NCBI GenBank assembly: GCA_000499405.2
Contig: HG738240.1
Span: forward strand, 1-11,916
Source of the DNA: Onchocerca volvulus
Taxonomy: Eukaryota > Nematoda > Chromadorea > Rhabditida > Onchocercidae
Direction of reading: 5' to 3'
DNA length: 11,916 nt
Shown one piece after another: positions 1-8,300 of this stretch (position 1 is the stretch's first letter; the number at the start of each line of letters is the position of its first letter). The position numbers and the translations under genes are program-made. A model generated the notes under the pieces. That model ran no database searches. It saw nothing but the letters and a program-made list of their open reading frames with translations, and was not told the origin of the DNA.

Positions 1-373
1 AATAAGCCATAATTTGGCCACTGATTAATGAAGCCAGCATTACCTCTTACTTTATCAATTTTTGTTACCGTTTACTGATTATCTTCATGTTGTAGTATAT
101 TTAGTAAGAAATGCCCATGTCTTAAGAACTTTTAGAATATCAAATTTTTTTTTTGAATTTCTTGAATTTTATTGAAATTTTCGGATTTCTTTTCGAATAT
201 TTTGGAATTTTGAGTTTTTCGCTTGAACCTCTAAATTTCTGCAACTTTTGTACTTCGAAATTTTTCAAATTATTTTATTTTTAGCCTTTTTATCTTAAAC
301 TGGTAGCAATTGAATCAATTGAATCGATTTTTCAGCTTTGAGTAACGCTATTAGATTCTAAATTTAATAAGAT
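1..373. other. AT-rich non-coding stretch
   Basis: No coding frame, splice-site pair or RNA gene is recognisable. The stretch contains T-rich runs and repeated phrases such as GAATTTT and GAAATTTT between about 150 and 220, which read as low-complexity drift. It ends at the left edge of the 202-bp tandem duplication. Confidence 0.5.
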
Positions 374-777
374 TCAGTTTAAATTGTAATAGACTGCAAT
401 CAACATTCATCTAAATCACTCGTTTTAGATATTTTCTTTAGTTTTTGTGTATTAATTGATATTTTAGGCATTTATGTTTAACTTAACGAAAGTTCAAAAT
501 TATATATTCTGAATTTTCAAGGAATAGAAATTAGTGGGAATAACTGCAACTTTTTCTCGTCATATCGTTCCGCAATCAGTTTAAATTGTAATAGACTGCA
601 ATCAACATTCATCTAAATCACTCGTTTTAGATATTTTCTTTAGTTTTTGTGTATTAATTGATATTTTAGGCATTTATGTTTAACTTAACGAAAGTTCAAA
701 ATTATATATTCTGAATATTCAAGGAATAGAAATTAGTGGGAATAACTGCAACTTTTTCTCGTCATATCGTTCCGCAA
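374..777. repeat. 202-bp tandem duplication, two copies
   Basis: Positions 374-575 and 576-777 are direct, adjacent copies with a period of exactly 202. Reading base by base I find one difference (T at 515, A at 717). Similarity stops on both sides: the bases before 374 and after 777 do not continue the match. Neither copy has a long open frame or terminal inverted repeats, so it does not look like a transposon. The near identity implies a recent duplication or an assembly join error, since surrounding non-coding repeats in this window are much more diverged. Confidence 0.95.
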
Positions 778-1463
778 CTTAGACGTAATTTCTACACTAC
801 TACTTTAACTTAGCTAAATTATTCTGGTTAATTATCTTTTTGATCTATTAACTACAACAATTTGATGATTTTATGAATAAGCAATGATATTGTACTCCGG
901 AAAAATCTTTTTTCAGATATGTTTACTGAAAATTATTTCAATGCCTATTGTCGCGAATTTCAATTTCGCGAAACTCAACAAATCTTAAAACTAATAAATA
1001 AATTTCTTCTTTTGACTTGTTTTAACTTTTATTCACTTACACTATAAAAAATTATTCTATTTGGAAAATTATGTAAATTCCTTTAGATAATCTTAAACAT
1101 CTGTTACATCCTTATCTTGAACATCTGGTAAAATTATTTTTTGTAAAACATCTCTTAGATAAAGGATTTATCTCATTATGCAAATTAACAACGTTTTCCC
1201 ACACCTATTGTTTTTAATTTCTTCTGATTCCTGAAAAATTCATTTGTTTTCTCCGTAATAGGGGAATGAAAGGTAATTTAATTTAATTTTAATAAATTTC
1301 TAATTTAAATAAATTTTACGAAAAGAAAAGAATAAGTTAAGTCAGGTAAATAAGCTTTTATATCCATTTATCGTTATTTCCATCATTTCTGGCTTTTTCA
1401 ATTATGCGGAAGAAATCATATGATATTTTGATAATAAGATTCAGACTATTTTGCATATATTAA
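778..1463. other. AT-rich non-coding stretch
   Basis: I see no gene in this stretch. Its only distinct element is the GC-containing inverted repeat at 951-971. The rest is AT-rich sequence with short A/T runs. Confidence 0.5.
951..971. repeat. Short inverted repeat with TCGCGAA arms
   Basis: TCGCGAA at 951-957 is the reverse complement of TTCGCGA at 965-971, with a 7-base AT-rich loop. Both arms contain two CpGs in a CpG-poor neighbourhood. It could fold as a small hairpin or bind a dimeric protein; no role is shown. Confidence 0.6.
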
Positions 1464-1646
1464 TTTCCTAAAAATTTATTACTTTCTTATGAAAACGACG
1501 CATATTTTGCGATACGATATCCCGGATACTGTAGGCACCATTATTTAAATCTTACCAGAGACAACATTCTAGAAATTGACCGAATTTTGATGCTCATGAG
1601 AGACAAATGCAAAGAAGATAATGTTAAAAAAAGAAGCGATGAATGA
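1464..1646 (+). other. Weak coding-like island, no start or splice support
   Basis: One frame is open for 60 codons from just after a TAA at 1461-1463 to a TGA at 1644-1646. It contains mixed, partly charged sequence (for example RYPGYCRHHYLNLTRDN, then an acidic-basic C-terminal part). A second overlapping frame starts with ATG at 1489 and encodes 19 residues. The local density of CpG is higher than in the flanks. No convincing acceptor precedes the long frame, and open frames of this size arise by chance at this base composition. I do not recognise a family. Confidence 0.15.
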
Positions 1647-2307
1647 AAGGATCGATTCAGAAACAATATTTTTGAATTTTCTACACAATTTTCATGCTCA
1701 GAATAAAAAAAAAACAATGAAATTTCAGAAATTTAAACGCGAGGCTTCCAGATATTCCCATGATATCGCATTAATTTCTTTAAAACTAATTAATTACTAA
1801 CTATCATTTATTTATTTGATCTATTAAGATGAAATTGACATCAATGGTACTTTCCCAATAATGTGATAAGTGCCATCTCAATTACTCCGAAAAGATTGTA
1901 TCCATGTTCGGATCATGACCTCATTTCACTTGTTGCTATCATATTACATATCATTTATGGTGCTAATATTTTAACTAATGTTTGTTTTACATTTTCAAAA
2001 TTAACAAATATCCTAGTAGAACTAAAATAATGAAAAATTGTGGAATAATTTATCGTGTTAAAATTATTAGCAATTACAAAAAATTGAGATTTTTGCATAA
2101 ATTTTAATAAAATATTTAATTTTAATGAAAAAATGATTTCATGAAAAATTTCATAACAACTTTTTTTTTTTATCTTCAAAAATAATGGCGAAAATATTCT
2201 TATATTATTACATGTATGTCATTTTCTTCTTATATCTTTTGCAAGAAATATAAGCATGAGCAAAAATTTGTACTTAAAAAAAAAAATTTTGCAATTAAAA
2301 ATGATAA
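1647..2307. other. AT-rich non-coding stretch
   Basis: No supported gene. An open frame on the minus strand at 1955-2179 is A/T-driven (Lys, Phe, Ile, Asn) and shows no domain. A single AGGTCA half-site lies on the minus strand at 1916-1921. Confidence 0.5.
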
Positions 2308-2541
2308 ATTAATAATGCTGCTTTTTATAAAGAACAAATGTTAGCTTCGGTAATACCGACACATCGATTACCGGAAACGGAAAACAGTTTGAAACAAATG
2401 CGTTCACGAATTGAATTTGAACATTAGGCACGAAAGCGAACTAATTTAATCAAATTGCAACAAGAATTTTTGCAAATTTTGTTGACGTTTTTTTTTTTTT
2501 TGTTTATGGTGCAACATTTTTTGATACTGCTGTTTTTATAA
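2308..2541 (+). other. Coding-like relic with one in-frame stop
   Basis: This frame is open from 2308 to the TAA at 2539-2541 except for one TAG at 2425-2427. An ATG at 2338 begins MLASVIPTHRLPETENSLKQ, followed before the TAG by a basic and acidic stretch. After the TAG the frame continues with ARKRTNLIKLQQEFLQILL before running into a poly-T tract. The first 120 bases are rich in CpG (about nine sites by eye), unlike the surroundings. This could be a decayed exon, a retroposed or transferred fragment, or chance. I do not recognise the family, and no splice sites clearly bound it. Confidence 0.25.
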
Positions 2542-3109
2542 ACAAGATTGCAATGATTTTTTTTTTTTTTATAACTTTTTATTTCTATATTTCGATAAAA
2601 ATTACATTTCTATTTTAATACTAGAATTTTCAAAATATCAACTATTAAAGTTATAATACATTGAATTTATTTCAACAAAAAATTATTTTCGGAAAGATAA
2701 ATAAGAAAAAAAAAATAATAAAATAAATGATGAAATTTCTTATTAACATTTACCGTATAATGTTCCTTATAAATGTGACATGTTAAAAAGGATGACAATT
2801 GGCAAGTTAGAAATATAACTTGCAATCATATGCGTGCAAGCAGGCTTTTCTGCGCACCTGTGCTGCACAACTAATTTGCTGAATGATTTATTATCTTTAA
2901 GTATTGGGAAAGAAAAAAGAAAGGTAAGACCAAATTTATGCAAAAAAAATTCTTCATCACAATTGATAATTAGCTTAAAATTATTAATTTTTCCATTTTC
3001 ATATTTCTTTTTCCTTTATAAGATTATTAATTCTTATTAAATTTAAGATTATCATATAAAGTTAAACTTAATTGTTATATATATGCAATATTATAATTCG
3101 TATTAAAGT
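2542..3109. other. AT-rich stretch without a supported gene
   Basis: The only less AT-rich part is about 2820-2890. A frame there is open from 2819 to 3040 but has no ATG in a useful position. The nearby ATG at 2830 gives only 14 residues. A donor-like AAAG|GTAAG follows at about 2921, but no matching acceptor lies upstream. I regard it as non-coding. Confidence 0.4.
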
Positions 3110-3505
3110 TCAAGTTATTATATTAATTGTTATTAATTTTAGAAAAAAAAAAATCAAAATATCATTACTTTTTCCGTCTTTTTCTCTTCATTATTATTAA
3201 TTGCTATTAATTTTAAAATAAAAAGAATGATATTTTGCTAATTTCTTCTTTTCAATTTTTCTTTCCTCTGCAAGATCGATAATTTTATTAATTAATAGCA
3301 ATTAATAATAAGTAATAAGCAGAAGAAAAAATCAAATAGTCAACCAAAAAAATTTCAGCGTTTCTTCCGTTTTTTCCTTTTCATTATTATTGATTGCTAA
3401 TAATTTTCGAATAATGGGAATTATATTTTTTCGACTTTTTTCGTCTTATTAGTATTAATTATAATTGAACTTAAAAACAGCGACAATTTTCTTTTTTTTA
3501 CATTC
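3110..3505. repeat. Degenerate repeat cluster with direct and inverted copies
   Basis: A diverged unit reading roughly TTTTTC-TTCATTATTATTAATTGCTATTAATTTT recurs near 3166-3215 and 3361-3410, with weaker versions near 3120 and 3440. An inverted copy occurs at 3290-3330. Within the cluster, 3191-3212 and 3290-3311 are perfect 22-bp reverse complements, so the 77 bases between could loop out. The mixture of orientations suggests remains of an AT-rich mobile or satellite element. No coding capacity is visible. Confidence 0.6.
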
Positions 3506-4390
3506 TTTTTCATTGATGTTAAAATTGATATTAATTAATATTAACATTAATTGCAACTAGCTAAAATTAGCATATTAGTGCATGCTTATGTAAATGATTA
3601 CAATTTATAAAATTAATAAATGATCAGATGGAAATTTCCTTTCAGAAATTATCTGTTGAAAAATTTAACTTTGAATTTTGATCAATCTTAATTGTAAAAA
3701 TTTCAGAAAAAAAAAAAAAAAGGAAGAAATTTTCTTTTAAATTTTAAACCAAAGATTTGAATTGAAATGTCAAACATTACATTATTTAATCTATTCATTA
3801 TAAATTAATGATAGTTGATTTTATTTTGACAAATTTTTCTTCCATTTTTGAAAATTTGATGCTGGAAAAGACGCTATAATTTGTTTTTATTTTTAGGGCA
3901 TAAACTTTCCAAAATAGGAAAAAAAGATTGAAATAGAGAATTTAAATTATTCTTTATATATTATCTTTTTTTTTTTTTTTAACTTCTTTAACAAAAAAAT
4001 TTGAATAAAATAAATTGCAAACTCGTGATTGCCAGTTAATTTTCTTAAATTTATATTTTTAACAATTGAAGTCATCAAAAAAATAGAATAAAATTCAATA
4101 ATTACAATTAACTTTATCAACTTATTCATTATGATATTTCTTTCAAGCAAGCCATATCAATAACCTTTGAACGAAAATGATAAAAAACGAAGGAAGCAAT
4201 TAAAAAAAAACGTGAATTTAGAAATTCTTTTATTTAAAATCTCATTTTCTAAACAATATTTTAAAAAATTAATTTCAAAATAATGAGTCGTTTTAATTGT
4301 CATTGCTTCTTTACAATAATCCAGGTCTTGATAACAATGATAACGAATGCTCGTTCATAATCTTTTACAATGATTACAAATATTTTTTTT
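3506..4390. other. AT-rich non-coding stretch
   Basis: No gene is supported. A short palindrome (3528-3541) and a run of A (about 3707-3721) are present. A minus-strand open frame at 3947-4150 is Ile/Lys/Asn-rich and ends in poly-Lys encoded by a poly-T run, so I treat it as a composition artefact. Confidence 0.5.
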
Positions 4391-4422
4391 ATAATGATAA
4401 TAAGTATTTTTATTATCATTAT
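4391..4422. repeat. Hairpin, 13-bp perfect stem
   Basis: ATAATGATAATAA at 4391-4403 pairs perfectly with 4410-4422 around a 6-base loop. The stem is almost entirely A/T. It is too short for a typical microRNA precursor; it may be a cruciform-forming relic or chance folding in AT-rich DNA. Confidence 0.6.
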
Positions 4423-4856
4423 TTTACAAATTAAACTCTCACAATCAAATATTCGACATCGATTTATTTGACTTTTATTGATTTATTCATATTTTTTAGC
4501 ATTAAATTGGAATTTTCATTTCATTATTGCATCATAAATATGCACGCATTTTTATACTCTAATTGAAAAATATTCCAACATTTATATAGAGAAACTATAA
4601 CTCAACTTTAATTTAAATTTCAATGTTTGAAAAAAAACATTTTTTTTTCTACCATCAAATTTTGATTTCAAGCTAAAACATATCATAACATTTATTTTTC
4701 ACAAAATTTTTAACATTACCAATTATCCAAAAATTTGTTTTAACTATAAATATAACTATATTTTCATTACAAAAAAAAAGAGGCAAAAAAATATTTTCAA
4801 ATTTGAATATTCAAATTTCCTTTCCAACATTAATAATCATTGACCTTAATGAGCAG
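4423..4856. other. AT-rich non-coding stretch upstream of the leader region
   Basis: No gene is visible. It holds the 20-bp palindrome at 4799-4818 and an AGGTCA half-site on the minus strand at 4841-4846, just before base composition becomes less AT-rich. Confidence 0.45.
4799..4818. repeat. 20-bp perfect palindrome
   Basis: The sequence from 4799 to 4818 is its own reverse complement, centred between 4808 and 4809, with the half AAATTTGAAT. It has no spacer and is flanked by AT-rich DNA. It could be a binding site for a symmetric dimer, but no function is shown. Confidence 0.7.
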
Positions 4857-4982
4857 ATGAAAAAAACATTTGGTGACGACGATTGCGCCATCGTTCGCAT
4901 CCTCATTCTTCCGGATCTTCATTTTTATCTCTTTCAATCTGGTCAAAAAAAAAAAAAACAGAAGCACCGAAATAACCGCTAG
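4857..4982 (+). other. 41-codon open frame in a GC-richer island, doubtful
   Basis: ATG at 4857 opens a frame reading MKKTFGDDDCAIVRILILPD followed by an aromatic stretch, a poly-Lys run encoded by 14 A (4945-4958), and TAG at 4980-4982. The minus strand of the same block also has a short acidic frame (DQIERDKNEDPEE). CpGs cluster around 4875-4915. The block lies about 350 bases upstream of the receptor start codon, so it may be promoter or upstream leader rather than coding. No family is recognised. Confidence 0.15.
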
Positions 4983-5016
4983 AATTGAGTTTAATGGATG
5001 ATGATATTTGATTTCG

Positions 5017-5039
5017 TTTTTTTTTTTTTTTTTTTCTAG
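5017..5039 (+). promoter_or_regulatory. Poly-T tract and AG: candidate splice or trans-splice acceptor
   Basis: A run of 19 T (5017-5035) is followed by CTAG, giving an AG at 5038-5039. This is the strongest polypyrimidine-AG signal upstream of the receptor start. Nematode genes commonly receive a spliced leader at such outron acceptors, so it could mark the 5' end of the mature leader. A second acceptor, ATTTTAG ending at 5277, lies 20 bases before the start codon and is an equally plausible trans-splice site. Confidence 0.35.
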
Positions 5040-5094
5040 AGGTCAAAGTACCATCGTATTTGCGTGATATTTAATTTGAGGGATCAGGAAAGAT

Positions 5095-5193
5095 ATGTTT
5101 ACAGGTGCAATTTTAGCTTGCGCAACATTGATCTCAAATAGATACTACTTGCGAAAATCTTCCGAATCTTCCGATTGTTTCTTGGTAAACTAA
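5095..5193 (+). CDS. 32-codon small ORF in the leader of the receptor gene
   Basis: ATG at 5095 opens a frame of 32 codons to TAA at 5191-5193. It begins with a hydrophobic stretch (MFTGAILACATLI) and ends with a polar Ser-rich part (RKSSESSDCFLVN). It lies between the poly-T acceptor and the receptor start at 5298, so if the leader begins near 5040 it is an upstream ORF; if the leader begins at 5278 it is spliced away. A donor-like TTG|GTAAAC overlaps its last codons. Joining there to the acceptor at 5277 puts TAA immediately in frame, so it is not an N-terminal exon of the receptor by that route. No family is recognised and it may be chance. Confidence 0.2.
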   Translation: MFTGAILACATLISNRYYLRKSSESSDCFLVN

Positions 5194-5221
5194 AAGGCGT
5201 GGTTTGGGTATCTTTTCTTCG

Positions 5222-5234
5222 AGACCTTTGACCT
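5222..5234 (-). promoter_or_regulatory. DR1-like nuclear receptor element
   Basis: Read on the minus strand the site is AGGTCA-A-AGGTCT, a direct repeat of the nuclear-receptor half-site with one spacer base. Eleven of twelve half-site bases match the DR1 consensus bound by HNF4, RXR and COUP-type receptors. It lies 64 bases upstream of the receptor start codon. Placement next to a receptor gene makes auto- or cross-regulation an attractive inference, but binding is not shown. Confidence 0.5.
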
Positions 5235-5297
5235 TTAGATTAAGCTACCTGTAGAGAATGAATGTTGTTCATTTTAGTAAAAAATATCGTATCGAGG

Positions 5298-5358
5298 ATG
5301 GAAACGAAGGAATCGACGATGAATGATCAAAATACTCATACACGATCACGTAATAAAG
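5298..5358 (+). CDS. Receptor exon 1 (predicted start)
   Basis: ATG at 5298-5300 starts a 20-codon polar sequence (METKESTMNDQNTHTRSRNK) plus one base, ending at a consensus donor G|GTAAGT. The phase (one base carried over) fits exon 2, which supplies CG to make an Ala codon. An acceptor-like ATTTTAG ends at 5277, which would leave a 20-base leader after trans-splicing. The exon is short and non-conserved, and the intron after it is 3,647 bases, so the link to exon 2 rests on phase match and strand only. Confidence 0.55.
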
Positions 5359-8300
5359 GTAAGTGAAAGTATCGGTGTAATTTCAACATTAACAATTCAA
5401 TTAATAACTTCAAATTACTGGATTACTTAAATTACAGTAGTATTACTCACGTTTATTCAACGCTATTTGATCAAGTAAGTGAAATTTCCGTGTAACTTCA
5501 ACGTTTACGTCACGGAATTCTTTGAATTATTGAATTAGCTATTTGTAATTATTTAAGGATTGCTCATTATCCTGAAAATTTGCTCAATTTTGAAATAGAA
5601 TTGAACTTTAAAATGCACTAAAAGACATATCAATTTATGAAATTTTTCAAATCGCAACATTCTATCAGAAAAATTTTGCTATTTTGATAGTTTTTAAACA
5701 AAAATTGAATATAAATCAATAACGAAATTAAATCGAATAACAAAAAGCTAACAAAATACCTAAATCAAATCAAAATTTGAATCGAATCTCGATTAAAAAA
5801 ACTAATTGATGAAATATGCTAATTATTTTGAAAATTTAATAGAAATATTGATTTCAATTTTTTCATATTTTTTTTTATTCCTATTAATTTTTTAACATAA
5901 TATAATTATGGTAAAAATTTCTATTTGAATTACTATCATCATTAGTAATATTTATAAATATATTATCATTTCATTTGATCATTCCTCAAATTTTTTAATT
6001 AAATAACATGAAAATATTAATATTTCGAATGGATTGGTTGGGTGGAATAATAAATTTTACCATGACGAGTTTGTTTTTCTTTTTTTTGAAGTAGTACTGT
6101 AAATGTCAACCAAATGACATCTGATATGTCTTTTTTTTTTTTCTTCCTTTCTTTTTCGGCAACTAATACCCGAAAAGCTTTTATGTATCCGAAAAATTCG
6201 GAGATTTTTTTACAATGTCGATTGTAAAATATTTTCCATACTAATTTCATATAAAGATGATTATCATTTCATTTGATCATTTCGCATATTTATTTACTTA
6301 AAGAACAGAAAAATAATAATATTTCAAAGTTAATTAAATAAAAATATTTCAAAGTTGGAGGTAAAAATTTGAACTATACCTTCAAATTTCACAAGTAATG
6401 ATAAGTAGTATTTTAAAATTGGACAAATTTTGAAATATTCTTTCAGCTTTTATTAAATAATATTGGCATTTATTAAAATTGATTAACATTTGAAATATAA
6501 TTTCAAGAAATATTATCAATTATTAATGTTAATATATTCCATTCTCGGAGTCATTTCTAATAATTTCATTATATGAAATTAAAAATTCAAAAAAAAAACA
6601 TGAAATCATAAAAAGGTAAAATGTTAATAAAATAATCACTTAAAATTTAAGTCTAGTCAAGCTTGAATCAATTTCGAATTTTTAGATTTTAAGATATTTT
6701 AGAACTTCAAAAATTAATAAAAATGATGGTTTCACTTGTCTTTTTTATATTTAATTATAGTTGTCTAATTAATTTAAAATAAAATGCTAATAAATTTAGA
6801 TATCAACATATTATTTGCAAAAATATTTCAGCATATCGTATTTTTATGTTTTTTTTTCTTTTTTTTTGACTGTATCCAAAATGTTAAGTAAAAAAAATTA
6901 ATTGGACAGAATTTAACAAATTTGTCAAAATTTAATAAATTGAATTTGATAAAAACATCCATGCATTTTATCAATTTCTGATTTTAATTATCAATAATTG
7001 AAAGATTCTATACGCACTGCTTTATGATCTCTTATTATTACTTAAAAAAAATTATTAAATTCAGCATGAGTTGCATTTATCATGAAATGAAATAAAGATT
7101 ATAGTTTCAAAAAAAAAAAGAAACTGTTGAAAATTTGAACAAATGTAATTTTTCCTGGAATAATAAATAAATTTTGAGCATTTATTTGATTTTTTCTATG
7201 CAAGCTCTCATCCCATTCTTGCTCAACTTGGAAACGATACGGTAATTTAATTCATTTTTAAGGATAAAAAAAAAAAAAAAAACGAGAAAAAATTGAGATT
7301 TAAGGTTAGTTTAATTTTTTTTTCAAGTTTTTCATTTTTTTTCACCTTTTCCCAAAGATTATTTATCATTTCAATTTTAAATTTCAATTTTAAGTAACAA
7401 ATAAATTAATAGATTTTAGAGATAAAATCAACAGTTTCTTCCGTTTTTCTCTTTGTATCTAAAAATTCAAATATATTGAAGATGAGTTAGCAGTTGGATG
7501 GTAAAAGGTTAAGGTCAAAAGAATTGTGTCATTTGCATAACGTAGAAATGGGCTCAGGTCATTCGAATACGAAAAAAAGAAAACGATCGGTTGCGTAAAA
7601 CATCCTTAAAATCTTTTCATCGCTTGTATCTTAGAAAATAAAAATGGTATTATTGCCAACTGTGGTACCACTAATGGTATTATTGGTAATTATGCAATTT
7701 AATAAAGCAACTCACTATAAAATGTTCCAAAAATTGTTGCTATTTTTGCTCTATCAAAGATGAAATTAAAAGTTGCCTAAGAACATGATTTAAAAAAAAA
7801 AGATTTATTTTAATTCTGCGTAGTTTAATAATTTATTTTAGTTCTAAAAATTCCGAAACTTGAATAAAATTAGGTTTTGCAATTGAAACGAATAATTATC
7901 TTCTCAATGAGTGTTATCTGGTTAAATATTAGTTTTTTAAATGCAGAAATCGATAATTTAAATTCAATTAAGAACTTAATGATATTTTTGACAACTTTCA
8001 GTCATACTACAATGGAGTGATTATGATTAATAATCGATCTAATCACTTTTTTGAAAATGGCATTACCTATTTCATATGATATTTGCTGAATTTATGTCTT
8101 TCAATTCCTTTTCAACAAAATAAATTTCTCCGCAACTCTTTCTGAGCCATTAAACAGCTTTTATTTCACTATTTTACTTAATTTCATCAAATTAAAAAAA
8201 AACTGATATCATAAGTTATTGCCATTATGTTAATTGGAATATTTCAATAATGTCTGTTATTATTAAAAAAAAAAAAAAAAAAAGAAAAAACCGAACTTTT

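Noticed and set aside
1955..2179. 74-codon minus-strand open frame
   Set aside because: It is rich in Lys, Ile, Phe and Asn from AT-rich DNA, with no domain, no splice context and no change in base composition from the flanks.
2834..3040. 68-codon plus-strand open frame
   Set aside because: It would start at GTG, which is not usual for a nuclear eukaryotic gene, and the second half is low complexity. The nearby ATG gives only 14 residues. A donor-like site at about 2921 lacks an acceptor.
3947..4150. 67-codon minus-strand open frame
   Set aside because: It has AT-driven composition and ends in poly-Lys from a poly-T run. No domain or neighbouring exon supports it.
4391..4422. MicroRNA precursor
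   Set aside because: The 13-bp stem with a 6-base loop is far shorter than a typical precursor stem.
6017..6250. 77-codon minus-strand open frame as a gene
   Set aside because: It lies within an intron, contains poly-Lys and poly-T-derived runs and shows no domain. I kept it only as part of the direct-repeat observation.
7205..7241. Possible extra receptor exon (ALIPFLLNLETI)
   Set aside because: The acceptor is an AAG rather than CAG, and the 37-base length would shift the frame into exon 2.
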